From NCBI GenBank assembly GCA_050944685.1, contig JBMNRP010000001.1, positions 156,116 through 220,115 on the forward strand: 64,000 nucleotides of DNA, in the 5' to 3' direction. The notes beneath the pieces are model-generated. The model saw only the letters and a list, made by a program, of their open reading frames with translations. It did not search any database and was not told where the DNA came from. Source of the DNA: CADBRN01 sp050944685. GTDB lineage: Bacteria; Bacillota; Clostridia; Lachnospirales; Lachnospiraceae. The position numbers and the translations under genes are program-made. Below are positions 43,276 to 52,361 of the stretch, in pieces. Positions within the stretch are counted from its first letter, which is position 1. Each line of letters opens with the position of its first letter.

Positions 43276-44412
43276 TCACGCGTGAATCCAGTCCTCCCAG
43301 TCTTTGATCATCGCGTCGCGGTCATCGAAATAATCGATCCGCATGGCGCTCCGCACTTCGTCGAGCGTCTTGCCGGTCGTCCGCCGCGCCGTCTCCGTGC
43401 CGGAGAACAGGATGTCGAATACCTCGGGGATATTCGCCTCCCACTTTGCGCGCTCGGCGCGGATCGGTGCGAGCATCTCTTCCATGACCCTGATCAGGAA
43501 CTTCTTGCACTTTACGTCACCGAGACCGCCTTTTCTGTAATGCTCCTTCATCTCATCCAGGTTCCGGTAATCCGGCAGATATTCCGCGAACTGGTCCTCC
43601 CGGCTGAACGCATCCAGGTAGGTGAAGACCATATTGCCCTCCACGTGACCGGGATCCGAGATCTCAATGTGCTCCGGATCCGTGTACATGCTCATGATTT
43701 TCTTCTTCACCGTCTTCGGATCATCCGAGAGATAGATGCAGTTTCCGAGAGACTTCGACATCTTCGCTTTTCCGTCAATGCCCGGCAGGCGGCGCTGCGC
43801 CTCATTGTCCGGAAGCAGAATGTCCGGCTCCACGAGGACATCGCACTGATAGGTGGAATTAAATTTGCGGCAGATCTCGCGCGTCTGCTCCAGCATCGGC
43901 TCCTGGTCTTCTCCGACCGGGACCACCGTCGCCTTGAAGGCGGTGATGTCCGCGGCCTGTGAAACCGGGTACGTAAAGAAACCCGCCGGCAGTCCGGCGA
44001 CATTGTCATTGACTCCCTCCTGATCCGAGTAGCCGCGCATGGCCATCTCACTCTTCACCGTGGGATTGCGGCTCAGCCGCTGCGTCGTGACCAGATTCAT
44101 ATAATAAAAGGTGAGGGCGTGCAGGGCCGGAATTCCGGACTGAATGCAGATATTCGTCTTGTCCGGGTCGATGCCGACCGAGAGATAATCCAGTGCCACC
44201 TCGATGATATTGTCGCGGATCTTTTTCGGATTTTTCCAGTTATCCGTCAGCGCCTGGTCATCGGCGATCAGGATGTTGATCTCGTCAAAATCGCCGGAAT
44301 TCTGAAGCTGAACCCGGCGTTTCAATGAACCGACATAATGTCCCAGATGAAGTTTCCCGGTGGGACGGTCGCCGGTCAGAATTACTTTTCTTTTTGCGTC
44401 TTTTGCTTCCAT
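43276..44412 (-). CDS. trpS: Tryptophanyl-tRNA synthetase
   Basis: The 378-residue protein has the class I signatures GDRPTGKLHLGHYVG (14-28, HIGH-type) and KMSKS (near 217), and a helical tRNA-binding C-terminus. It charges tRNA-Trp. The start follows GGGAG. It is longer than the classic bacterial enzyme (about 330), matching the variant widespread in Firmicutes. A second trpS elsewhere in the genome is possible. The leader is too short for a T-box. Confidence 0.93.
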   Translation of the reverse strand: MEAKDAKRKVILTGDRPTGKLHLGHYVGSLKRRVQLQNSGDFDEINILIADDQALTDNWKNPKKIRDNIIEVALDYLSVGIDPDKTNICIQSGIPALHALTFYYMNLVTTQRLSRNPTVKSEMAMRGYSDQEGVNDNVAGLPAGFFTYPVSQAADITAFKATVVPVGEDQEPMLEQTREICRKFNSTYQCDVLVEPDILLPDNEAQRRLPGIDGKAKMSKSLGNCIYLSDDPKTVKKKIMSMYTDPEHIEISDPGHVEGNMVFTYLDAFSREDQFAEYLPDYRNLDEMKEHYRKGGLGDVKCKKFLIRVMEEMLAPIRAERAKWEANIPEVFDILFSGTETARRTTGKTLDEVRSAMRIDYFDDRDAMIKDWEDWIHA

Positions 44413-44454
44413 AATAATGATGTCTCCCTCTCAGCAATTGATCATATCGAAAGA

Positions 44455-44460
44455 ATTATA
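44455..44460 (-). promoter_or_regulatory. Extended -10 promoter of trpS
   Basis: On the minus strand TGGTATAAT gives a perfect extended -10 (TATAAT, 44455-44460), about 43 bases before the start codon. No strong -35 is seen. Confidence 0.65.
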
Positions 44461-44614
44461 CCATACATTTCCGAAAATTCACCCCTGTTATGGCAGAATC
44501 CGGTTGGGTCTCCATCAGAAATTGTCGTTTCCTGTTGAACGAGGCGCGCGTAATGCGTTAAAATTCCTGTAGACAGCGGACGATTCTGCCACAAAGGACA
44601 GCTTGGAGGAAAAA

Positions 44615-45418
44615 ATGGAAATTACACTGCTGGGAACCGGAAACGCGATGGTTACCCATATTTACAATACCTGCTATATACTCTCCGGCGATTCCCGGAA
44701 GATTCTGGTCGACGGCGGAGGCGGCAGCGGTCTTTTCACGCAGCTGGAAAAAGCAGGAACAGACTGGCGCACCTTAAGAAATATCATTGTGACTCACAAA
44801 CATCTGGACCACATCATGGGAATTATCTGGATGGTGCGCATGATCGGACAGCACATGTCCGAGGGAAGCTACGAGGGCGAGGCAGCCTTTTACGGACACG
44901 ACGAAGTCATCGGTCTGATCCGCACGCTCTCCGGCCTGCTTCTTCCGGAAAAAGTAACCCGCCATCTCGACGAGCGGATCCGCCTCGTCACGCTGCAGGA
45001 CGGACAGACGATACCGATCGCCGGTTCTGACTTCACCTTCTTCGACATTCACTCGACAAAGGCGAAACAGTTCGGATACGTACTGGATCCGGGAGACGGA
45101 AAAAGGATCGCCTGCTGCGGAGACGAAACCTACAACGAATCAGAAGAGGCTTATTGCCGCGGCGCGGACTGGCTGTTTCACGAGGCATTCTGTCTGTACG
45201 ATCAGCGGGACGTCTTCCGGCCCTATAAGAAACACCACAGCACGGCGCTGGACGCCGGACGGATCGCCGAATCGCTCGGCGTGAAAAATCTGCTGATCTA
45301 TCACACCGAGGACAAGACAATCCGGAACCGGAAGGCTCTGTACACAAGGGAAGCCGCCCGCGAATACTCCGGTAACATCTTCGTACCGGACGACCTGGAA
45401 ACCATTGACCTGAGCTGA
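44615..45418 (+). CDS. MBL-fold metallo-hydrolase, RNase Z-like
   Basis: I choose the ATG at 44615, six bases after TTGGAGGA; the protein has 267 residues. The zinc motif HKHLDH (HxHxDH) lies near 64-69. More ligands follow in CCGDETYNE and in a late HHSTALDAG and LLIYHTED. The N-terminal LLGTGNA resembles RNase Z and related phosphodiesterases. It lacks some RNase Z length, so a general MBL hydrolase is the safe call. It leads a plus-strand run of four genes. Confidence 0.82.
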   Translation: MEITLLGTGNAMVTHIYNTCYILSGDSRKILVDGGGGSGLFTQLEKAGTDWRTLRNIIVTHKHLDHIMGIIWMVRMIGQHMSEGSYEGEAAFYGHDEVIGLIRTLSGLLLPEKVTRHLDERIRLVTLQDGQTIPIAGSDFTFFDIHSTKAKQFGYVLDPGDGKRIACCGDETYNESEEAYCRGADWLFHEAFCLYDQRDVFRPYKKHHSTALDAGRIAESLGVKNLLIYHTEDKTIRNRKALYTREAAREYSGNIFVPDDLETIDLS

Positions 45419-45495
45419 TTTCTATTGACCTGAACAAATCCCCGCCGGACAGAGGGAACTGCCCCCGGTCCGGGCAGAAGGATCAGGAGAACTGC

Positions 45496-46011
45496 ATGGA
45501 GTTTGAAACAACTGTCACCGAAAATCAATTTCCCGAGCTGATAAGGGCGACATGGCCGAAGCAGCTCAGCCTCGAACTCACCGGGCTGTTTGAGCTCTTC
45601 TTCGTCGCCTATATGGTGGTGGGCGGGACGGTAATCCATATCATCACCGGTGCCGTCTTCATGGTCGCGATCGCCGCATGGAGCATCGGCGTCCGGAAAA
45701 AAACGATGAAAAGCGGTCTGGAGACCTGGGAGTCGATCGCGAAGAACGGAAAAGTCCGGTTTCGTTACAGACTCCGGGATGACGCGATAGATGTCACAAA
45801 CGTTCTCTTTCACAAGGGCGGGCAGGTGTCCTATCAGCAGCTCTACCGCCTGAAGCTTTCGGAGCATTTTCTGATCGGCATCCTCAGGGACCGGACGCTC
45901 GTCATCTTTCGCCGGGAAGACGCGGAAAGCCGGGATCTGGCCGAATTTCTGAAAGAGAAAAACCCGAAGCTGCGGATTCCATTGGGCGTCCGGAAGGATA
46001 AGGAGAAGTGA
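45496..46011 (+). CDS. YcxB-like membrane protein
   Basis: The 171-residue protein has two adjoining hydrophobic segments (about residues 27-43 and 47-63) and a C-terminal YcxB-type domain with RYRLRDDAIDV and a strand-rich region. The family function is unknown; it is a membrane-anchored, cytoplasmic beta domain. It starts after CAGGAGA, 77 bases after the MBL gene, and ends six bases before thpR. Confidence 0.75.
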   Translation: MEFETTVTENQFPELIRATWPKQLSLELTGLFELFFVAYMVVGGTVIHIITGAVFMVAIAAWSIGVRKKTMKSGLETWESIAKNGKVRFRYRLRDDAIDVTNVLFHKGGQVSYQQLYRLKLSEHFLIGILRDRTLVIFRREDAESRDLAEFLKEKNPKLRIPLGVRKDKEK

Positions 46012-46017
46012 TCACAG

Positions 46018-46512
46018 ATGAGACTATTTATCGCAATACGTTTTTCAGATGACGTAAACAGGAAAATTCTCTCCTGCATGCACGACCTGAAAAAGCAGGG
46101 AGTGAAGGGGAACTACGAGCCGGGATCCAATCTGCATCTGACACTCGCGTTCATCGGGGAGACCGACCGGGTCAGTGAAATCAGGGACGTCATGAAGACC
46201 GTGAAGTTCCAGCCGTTCCGTCTCAGCTTCAACGGGTACGGCAGCTTCGGCGACGTCTGCTGGCTCGGAGTGAAGGGAAACCAGAAGCTGCAGAATACGG
46301 TCAGACAGCTCCGCGACGGGCTGAGGGCGCGGCAGATTCCGTTTGATGACAAAAAATTTGTCCCGCACGTGACCATTATCCGCAAGGCGCAGATTTCTCA
46401 CGGCTGCAGACCGCCGGAGATAAAGGAAACCATGCTGGTCGAAAAAATCTCCCTGATGAAATCGGTCCGGTCGGGCGGAAAAACCGTCTACTCGGAGATT
46501 TTTTCCATATAA
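46018..46512 (+). CDS. thpR: RNA 2',3'-cyclic phosphodiesterase ThpR
   Basis: The 164-residue 2H phosphoesterase has both His-x-Thr motifs, HLTL at 40-43 and HVTI near 122, which form the active site. ThpR opens 2',3'-cyclic phosphates, with a possible role in RNA repair or 2'-5' ligation. Its size is typical. An AAGGAGA lies within the last codons of the YcxB-like gene. Confidence 0.92.
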   Translation: MRLFIAIRFSDDVNRKILSCMHDLKKQGVKGNYEPGSNLHLTLAFIGETDRVSEIRDVMKTVKFQPFRLSFNGYGSFGDVCWLGVKGNQKLQNTVRQLRDGLRARQIPFDDKKFVPHVTIIRKAQISHGCRPPEIKETMLVEKISLMKSVRSGGKTVYSEIFSI

Positions 46513-46543
46513 TAAATGCATTGAACTAAAAGGGAGGAATCAT

Positions 46544-47422
46544 ATGGCACGCTATGATCTGATCATTATCGGCTCCGGTCCCGCCGGGCTTTCGGCGGCG
46601 CTGACAGCCCGAAACCGGAACCTGAATTTTCTGCTGTTCGGAAGCCGGAACCTGAGCGACAAGATCGCGAAGGCACACCGGATTACCAACTATCTGGGGC
46701 TTCCCGACATTGCCGGAGCGGATCTGGAAAAAGTCTTCCGCAGCCAGATCGACGGCGCGGGAATTGAAATCCGCGAGGAGCGGATCGGCATGGTCTACAG
46801 CATGGGCGATTACTTTACTCTCCAGGTCGGTCAGGAAATTCTGGAAGCCACCGCGGTCATCCTGGCCACCGGCGTTTCGTCCGGGAAGCCCTACCCGGGC
46901 GAGGAAGAACTTCTCGGCCGCGGAATCAGCTACTGCGCGACGTGTGACGGAAATTTTTATCGGGGAAGGCCGGTGGCCGTCATCTCGGGAAGTCCGTCCG
47001 AAGAGACCGAGGCGGAATTTCTCTCCGGCATCTGCTCGCAGGTTCTGTATTTTCCGCTCTATCCGGAAACGCCGTCTCTTCCCGGAAATGTGACGGTTCT
47101 CCGCCAGAAGCCGTTATCCATCGAGAAAAATGGAAATGGCGCCGGCACAAACGTGACGCTGGTTGCGGAGAGCGGACGCTATCCCGTCGACTGCGTCTTC
47201 ATCCTTCGTCAGACTATCTCCCCGGGAAAACTCGTCCCCGGCATCGCGGAAGAAAACGGCCATGTGGCCGTAGACCGGAAACAGGCGACCAACCTTCCCG
47301 GTCTGTTCGCTGCAGGGGATATCACCGGAACTCCGTATCAGTACATGAAAGCGGCCGGCGAGGGAAATGTCGCCGCCTTAAGCGCCGCCTCGTGGATCAC
47401 AAAACAGAAAAAAGAATCCTGA
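46544..47422 (+). CDS. Thioredoxin reductase-like FAD-dependent oxidoreductase
   Basis: The 292-residue flavoprotein has the FAD motif GSGPAG (10-15), the redox pair CATC (about 129-132, followed by DGNFYRG) and the C-terminal FAAGDITG motif. It resembles TrxB but is a little short, and the NAD(P) motif reads ISGSPSEE, not the classical GxGxxA. Thus its electron donor may differ from NADPH; ferredoxin is possible. The start follows GGGAGGA. No thioredoxin gene is nearby. Confidence 0.87.
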   Translation: MARYDLIIIGSGPAGLSAALTARNRNLNFLLFGSRNLSDKIAKAHRITNYLGLPDIAGADLEKVFRSQIDGAGIEIREERIGMVYSMGDYFTLQVGQEILEATAVILATGVSSGKPYPGEEELLGRGISYCATCDGNFYRGRPVAVISGSPSEETEAEFLSGICSQVLYFPLYPETPSLPGNVTVLRQKPLSIEKNGNGAGTNVTLVAESGRYPVDCVFILRQTISPGKLVPGIAEENGHVAVDRKQATNLPGLFAAGDITGTPYQYMKAAGEGNVAALSAASWITKQKKES

Positions 47423-47491
47423 CCCGCCGGATTCACTGTAATTTCATCCTGATTCCCGATTGAACAATTTTACAAAAATTCTCCCTGAATA

Positions 47492-47553
47492 TTGTCTCCG
47501 AAGCAGGAAAAGTGTATAATTAACTTGCAATATTTGATATTTATTGTTATAAA
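47492..47553 (+). promoter_or_regulatory. Tandem promoters of the secreted CHAP protein gene
   Basis: P1: TTGTCT (47492-47497), 17 bases, TATAAT (47515-47520). P2: TTGCAA (47525-47530), 17 bases, TATAAA (47548-47553). Both are well spaced, giving leaders of about 80 and 47 nt. Confidence 0.75.
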
Positions 47554-47606
47554 ATGCACAAACATGTTGCCTGTTTACTTAACTGATATCTATAAGGAGA
47601 AATAAA

Positions 47607-49094
47607 ATGAAGGGAAAAAAAAGGATGAAACGTTTATTGACGGCTCTTATCTGTGCATTGCTGATACTGTCGGGGAATGCCGCGCATCCGAAAGTGGCTC
47701 ATGCCTATTCTGCGCACACCGCGCAGGAAGCTATCGGTTATGTTCAGTCTCTGGTCGGTAAGTACATTGACAAAGACGGAGCCTATGGCGCACAGTGCGT
47801 TGATCTGATCCTCGCTTACTACGATTATCTGGGTGTTCCGCGTTCCTCCGGAAACGGAGCGGATTACACGCACAATACCCTTCCCTCAGGATGGCAGCGC
47901 CTCCAGGGGGTACAGCCCCAGTACGGCGATATTCTGGTCTATACCGGCGGATACGGACATGTGGCGATTTACGAATCGGACCGGTCTACCTATCACCAGA
48001 ATTTCAACACCCATCCTTATGTCGAACATATTACAAACATCCGCTATAATGGTTTTGAAAATCCATACTGGGGTGTTATCCGTCCGGATTTTCCGAATTC
48101 CAGTACACCTCCTTCTGTGACATGGAGCAATGAATCCTGTGACGTAACGAGAACTAATGCGGTTCCGAGAACAAGAGCCAATTTCGGCTCCAGCGGCTCT
48201 TTCACGGAGGCCGGCATTATTCTCCGGGATTCTGCCGGAAATATTATCGGGCAGAAATCAGAAGATCCCAAATACACCGGTACATATTTAAATATCTGGT
48301 ATGATATTAACAGCGAACTGGGGGTTACTCTTTCTCCCGGTACTGCCTATTCTTATGAAATCTATGTTGTCTTCAACGGAAACCGCTATTCTACGGGCAG
48401 GAAAACCTTTACCACGGAAAGCATCCCCGTTTCCGGAATTTCGGTCAGCCCGACCAGTCTGAACCTGAAGGTGGGGGCTACCTCCACACTCACGGCGACT
48501 GTCTCGCCCTCCAACGCCTCAAACAAGGCCGTTACCTGGATCAGCAGCAATTACAATGTGGCAGCCGTAAATTCCAGCGGAAAAGTCACCGCCAGAGCGA
48601 CCGGCTCCGCCACCATCACTGCCCGGACCGTGAGCGGAGGAAAGCAGGCTTTCTGCACCGTGATCGTTTCTGAGGCATCCTCTGTAAAAGCGATCAGCAT
48701 GCATCGTCTTTATAATCCGAACTCCGGGGAACACTTCTACACCGCAAACGTGACCGAACGGAACCATCTGGTGAACTGCGGCTGGCGTTATGAGGGAATC
48801 GGCTGGAAAGCTCCTGAAAAATCATCCGTTCCGGTCTATCGCCTCTATAATAAAGTCGGCGGGGAGCATCATTACACGACGAACCTCAATGAACGGGTCA
48901 GCCTGATCCGGGCGGGATGGACCGACGAGGGAATCGGCTGGTACTCCGACCCGGCTCAGCACACTCCGCTTTACCGCCAGTATAATCCGAACGCTTTTGC
49001 GAACAATCATAATTACACCGCCAGCACAGCGGAACGCGACTGGCTCATCAGCCTCGGCTGGAGAGACGAGGGAATCGGCTGGTACGGGCTCTGA
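47607..49094 (+). CDS. Secreted CHAP peptidase with Big2 domain and three surface repeats
   Basis: The 495-residue protein has a signal peptide (about 1-34), a CHAP domain (about 45-160) with catalytic Cys in GAQCVDL and His in GYGHVAIY, an Fn3-like domain (about 170-270), a Big2 domain (about 275-350) and three repeats of the type HRLYNPNSGEHFYT ending in GWRYEGIGW (about 370-495). It should hydrolyse peptidoglycan; the repeats may tether it to the cell surface. The start follows AAGGAGA. Confidence 0.9.
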   Translation: MKGKKRMKRLLTALICALLILSGNAAHPKVAHAYSAHTAQEAIGYVQSLVGKYIDKDGAYGAQCVDLILAYYDYLGVPRSSGNGADYTHNTLPSGWQRLQGVQPQYGDILVYTGGYGHVAIYESDRSTYHQNFNTHPYVEHITNIRYNGFENPYWGVIRPDFPNSSTPPSVTWSNESCDVTRTNAVPRTRANFGSSGSFTEAGIILRDSAGNIIGQKSEDPKYTGTYLNIWYDINSELGVTLSPGTAYSYEIYVVFNGNRYSTGRKTFTTESIPVSGISVSPTSLNLKVGATSTLTATVSPSNASNKAVTWISSNYNVAAVNSSGKVTARATGSATITARTVSGGKQAFCTVIVSEASSVKAISMHRLYNPNSGEHFYTANVTERNHLVNCGWRYEGIGWKAPEKSSVPVYRLYNKVGGEHHYTTNLNERVSLIRAGWTDEGIGWYSDPAQHTPLYRQYNPNAFANNHNYTASTAERDWLISLGWRDEGIGWYGL

Positions 49095-49146
49095 TTCCTC
49101 CCTGCGTCCGATAACACTGCGCCGAAAGGCGCACCGCTCTGCAAAA

Positions 49147-49174
49147 GGGGCTGCCGCATTCCCGCGGCAGCCCC
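49147..49174. terminator. Bidirectional terminator hairpin
   Basis: GGGGCTGCCGC (49147-49157) pairs with GCGGCAGCCCC (49164-49174) around a 6-base loop. Short T tracts flank it on both strands, between convergent genes. Confidence 0.75.
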
Positions 49175-49191
49175 TTCTGCAAGCCATGTAA

Positions 49192-50031
49192 TTACAGATA
49201 GAACTCTGTTTCTTTTTTGTCTGTGAAGCTCTGCTCGAGCATCGCCACATGAGAGAAAAATGCCGGGTCGTCAAAATATTTCGCTTTCTGAGGACATCCC
49301 CGGACACACGCCTGGCACTTGATGCAGAGGCCCGGCACATTGAGCGGATTTTCCGGATCGATGGAATCCATGGGACACAGACGAACGCAGTCCCCGCACC
49401 GGGTACATTTTGCCGCATCGGTTTTCGGCTTTGCTTTGAGGAATTTCGCGGGCTCTCCGTCCGTTCCTCTCGGAACATAGTAGGGTGCCGCGGCGTCACC
49501 GGGAATCCTCGGGGCCCGGATGTCTTCCGGCTTCATGTCCGGCGCGGCGGAGGACAGTTTTTCCGCCAGGCAGACGGCAAATTCTTCCGCCTGCTTCAGA
49601 TCTTCTTTGTCCGGCCGCCCGCAGGCCAGACGGTCCGTGAACGCGTGCCGGCACGGGAACGCCGCGGCTCCCGCCGGACAGAATCCGTTTTGCAAAAGAA
49701 CCTCGGCAAGCTCGGCGAGCGAATTGTCATACGCGCGGTTTCCATACGTGACGACCGCCGCGGCAACCGTCCCCTTCCCGGAAAGTTTTCCCTGAAAATC
49801 CGGCAGAATCTTATTCGGGAGCTTCCCCGCATACGTCGGAGATCCGACGATCACCAGGTCGTTCTCATCGAACGTTTTCACGTGTTCTCTGGCCGATGAC
49901 GGAGTAAAATCATATTCCTCCACCGGACACCCGAAATACTCTCCCAGCTTATATCCGATCGCACAGACGACCTTCTTCGTGTTTCCGGTAGCGCTCCAGT
50001 ACAGCGCGGTGATCTTTCGAAACTGTGACAT
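49192..50031 (-). CDS. EFR1-family flavodoxin/ferredoxin
   Basis: The 279-residue protein joins a flavodoxin-like domain (about 1-160; SATGNT FMN loop at 13-18) to a two-cluster ferredoxin (about 205-255) with CTRCGDCVRLC and CIKCQACVRGC. EFR1 proteins are thought to shuttle low-potential electrons in anaerobes. The start follows GAGAGGG. A 50-codon gene ends 13 bases upstream and is probably in the same message. Confidence 0.9.
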   Translation of the reverse strand: MSQFRKITALYWSATGNTKKVVCAIGYKLGEYFGCPVEEYDFTPSSAREHVKTFDENDLVIVGSPTYAGKLPNKILPDFQGKLSGKGTVAAAVVTYGNRAYDNSLAELAEVLLQNGFCPAGAAAFPCRHAFTDRLACGRPDKEDLKQAEEFAVCLAEKLSSAAPDMKPEDIRAPRIPGDAAAPYYVPRGTDGEPAKFLKAKPKTDAAKCTRCGDCVRLCPMDSIDPENPLNVPGLCIKCQACVRGCPQKAKYFDDPAFFSHVAMLEQSFTDKKETEFYL

Positions 50032-50044
50032 TCCAATCCCTCTC

Positions 50045-50197
50045 TCAGACTTTTTTCTTTTCTTTTTCGCGGTTTCCGGGAATCATGCGGTCCCTGACCT
50101 GAAAAGACACCTCAACGCCTGTCTTTTTTGCGGTTTCCGGCTGGCGTCTGATCAGTTCCGCCAGACGGATCGCGCGGATTCTGGTCTTTGTATCCAT
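50045..50197 (-). CDS. 50-residue protein upstream of the EFR1 gene
   Basis: The ATG at 50195-50197 follows AGGAGAAAAAT, an excellent site, and the frame gives 50 residues beginning MDTKTRIRAIRLAELI. It is basic, helical at the start and ends in a Lys-rich tail. I recall similar short proteins with a conserved TKxRIRAIRL start in Lachnospiraceae, but cannot name a family. It probably shares a message with the EFR1 gene. Confidence 0.55.
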   Translation of the reverse strand: MDTKTRIRAIRLAELIRRQPETAKKTGVEVSFQVRDRMIPGNREKEKKKV

Positions 50198-50338
50198 ATT
50201 TTTCTCCTGAAAAGAGCCTCACGAAATACAGACATCGTAAACCATTCGCAATCGAAATTACATGATCTTTTCGGAAAATTATTCCCGCATTTTTCCGTAA
50301 TAAAAGCGAAATCACTCCCGGGGAGGCCCCCGGTCCGC

Positions 50339-50854
50339 TCACTTATCCTGCTCTTTGTACTGCCTGTAAAGTTCCATATCAATCGCCCCGGAAGCGACCA
50401 TTTTCTCCGCCCAGAGCTGCAGCGTCTCGACGGTAATGGAAATTTTTTCCAGTTCGTTCTGAATATGAACGAAATCCTTCAATTCGTCTTCCCCGATCTT
50501 TCCATCTGCCGCGATCTCAACCAGGCGGTCCTTCTCTTTTTCCGTCTCATTCAGGGAAGAAAGCATCTGAAGCACAATGGTCGGCAGCTCGCCCATCGTA
50601 ATCTCCGGCACATACCGCCTTCCGATCGGACACTGATTGGCGCAGTAGTAATTGCACAGATCCGGTTTTTTGTACTTCTCCGACATTACCAGAACCTCAT
50701 CCGGATGCGCGAGCGACTTCTCGCTCTCAATTTTCTCCAGCCTCTCCGGCGTGATAAACTGCAGCAGATCACTGGCCTTCTCGCGTGTCAGTCCCAGCTC
50801 ATCCTTACGAATCTTCAGATACACATTCTTTTCCTTTTCCGAACCCTTCTTCAT
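50339..50854 (-). CDS. Helix-turn-helix protein with Cys motif
   Basis: From ATG 50852-50854 the protein has 171 residues; a TTG 12 codons earlier behind GGGAG is an alternative. The N-terminal third has an XRE-type helix-turn-helix pattern (LGLTREKASDLL, then ITPERLEKIE). A motif CNYYCANQC (CxxxCxxxC) follows near 68-76 and may bind metal or iron-sulfur. A helical C-terminal half follows, suited to dimerisation. Role unknown. Confidence 0.7.
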   Translation of the reverse strand: MKKGSEKEKNVYLKIRKDELGLTREKASDLLQFITPERLEKIESEKSLAHPDEVLVMSEKYKKPDLCNYYCANQCPIGRRYVPEITMGELPTIVLQMLSSLNETEKEKDRLVEIAADGKIGEDELKDFVHIQNELEKISITVETLQLWAEKMVASGAIDMELYRQYKEQDK

Positions 50855-51165
50855 CGTCGCGAACCATCCTTCCCGGAAAATCCCGGTCAATAATGCAATC
50901 TCCCTTGCCCTCCGTCACGCGGATAAGAAAATACTAACACATCCGCGGCGCCGGCGCCACCTCCGCCGGGCACGTTGTCTGACCCCCAAAGGAGCGATAC
51001 AGGGCAGCCGGCGGCGAATCCGCCCGCAGCCTCTCCATTTTTTCCGAATCAGCCAAATTTCTTCCTTTGTTTTTACCTTTTCTGACATGGAACCCTTCCT
51101 TTTCTTTCAGTATGATTGGAGCGTACACAGGCATGCCGGCTATTTTTCATGGGAGATACTGAAAA
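50855..51165. other. Intergenic region between divergent genes
   Basis: I see no clear gene. A minus-strand 57-codon frame (50915-51088) has a fair ribosome site but becomes very Arg-rich and is not supported. No convincing promoter was found for either side. Confidence 0.4.
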
Positions 51166-52296
51166 ATGAGAGGAGTGTATTTTCGTAATAAAATTCTGGT
51201 GCTCTGTTGCGTGACTATTCTGCTGTCCGGGACCGCTGTTCCGATCCGCGCCGCGACATACAGCTCGTCGGACCCGCTTTACTACGATGGGGGAAGCATC
51301 TCTTCTTCCGACGAAGCAGCCTCGGACGGCAGCACATCTTCCGGAAAGCAGGAAGGATATTCCCTGGGCATTCTGAAGCGTACCAAAGAGAACAGCGGAT
51401 ACTACGGAAATTACGACATTGAGGAGGAGGATCCTCATTTCGGATGGAACATCGGAAGCTTTTCCATGACGGATTACACCCGGACCGCGGAAAGCAGCGG
51501 CGGGGACCCCATTTTCCTGGTCAATGACGGCGGCAGCGTCACTCTGCTTTTCCGTCTGACGCAGGATATCGACGAGCTGAACAATGATTCCGCCCTGTCC
51601 ATTCACGATGATGATACCGGATACGACGAAGATTTTGATGTCGGCCCGTCGGATTTCGGAAGGGGAACCCTTCTGATCCGGCGCACCGACAGCGAGAGCG
51701 GAGGATCGTCCGGAAGCGGAAACACTTCCGGCGGGAGCAATGACAGCGGAACGCAGACCCGCGACGACGTCACTTCCGAAACGCTGTATCTGGCAAACGC
51801 GGAAACCAGAGCCCGCGCGGTCACCCTGAATACCGGACAATCCGGAAACGCATCGGAAAGCTCCGGACAGGAGGGCATATCCTTTGAAGAAACGGATTCC
51901 GGCGTTTTCCTGAAAACAAATTTTCTGGAATCCGATGCCAGAAAAGATTCGGACATCGTTGTCCGGACCTTCGGCGAAGGCGACTACGAGGTGTCTCTGG
52001 ATTATGAAATCAAGAACAGGAAAAAATATCTCGGCTTCATCACAATCCCCGATTACAGCGATTATCACGTCCGATTTCGCTTTTCTGTGCGGAACGGAGA
52101 AAAGCTGACTCCGGTCAGCATGGCGGCGCCATCGGAAGAATCCGGCGATTCTGCGAACTGGCTTCAGCAGGTCACCTCCGGAGGGACAGGCTCGGGAAAA
52201 GAGATGACGCTGGCGGGAATCGCGATTATTCTGTTTCTCGCAGCCACTCTCGTGCTGATGGCAATCGTAGTGATTGACCGGCTGAAATCCCGTTGA
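51166..52296 (+). CDS. Secreted single-pass membrane protein of unknown function
   Basis: The 376-residue protein has a signal peptide (about 1-29), a Ser/Asp/Gly-rich ectodomain of about 300 residues with a low-complexity Ser/Gly tract (about 178-200), and a C-terminal membrane segment (about 345-367) with a short basic end. No catalytic motif is recognisable. It lies upstream of the XpaC/TelA pair, about 160 bases apart and with a promoter between, so it may be functionally linked only loosely. Confidence 0.78.
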   Translation: MRGVYFRNKILVLCCVTILLSGTAVPIRAATYSSSDPLYYDGGSISSSDEAASDGSTSSGKQEGYSLGILKRTKENSGYYGNYDIEEEDPHFGWNIGSFSMTDYTRTAESSGGDPIFLVNDGGSVTLLFRLTQDIDELNNDSALSIHDDDTGYDEDFDVGPSDFGRGTLLIRRTDSESGGSSGSGNTSGGSNDSGTQTRDDVTSETLYLANAETRARAVTLNTGQSGNASESSGQEGISFEETDSGVFLKTNFLESDARKDSDIVVRTFGEGDYEVSLDYEIKNRKKYLGFITIPDYSDYHVRFRFSVRNGEKLTPVSMAAPSEESGDSANWLQQVTSGGTGSGKEMTLAGIAIILFLAATLVLMAIVVIDRLKSR

Positions 52297-52331
52297 ATTG
52301 CAAAGAATACAGCCTGTTGTATTTTCAATTT

Positions 52332-52361
52332 TTGCCGAATATGATATTCTGATACTATAAT
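52332..52361 (+). promoter_or_regulatory. Promoter of the xpaC-telA operon
   Basis: TTGCCG (52332-52337) and a perfect TATAAT (52356-52361) are 18 bases apart, about 90 bases before the gene start. Confidence 0.65.

Noticed and set aside
50915..51088. A 57-codon minus-strand frame with a fair ribosome site
   Set aside because: Its second half is extremely Arg-rich and looks like non-coding GC-rich DNA; no conservation can be judged.
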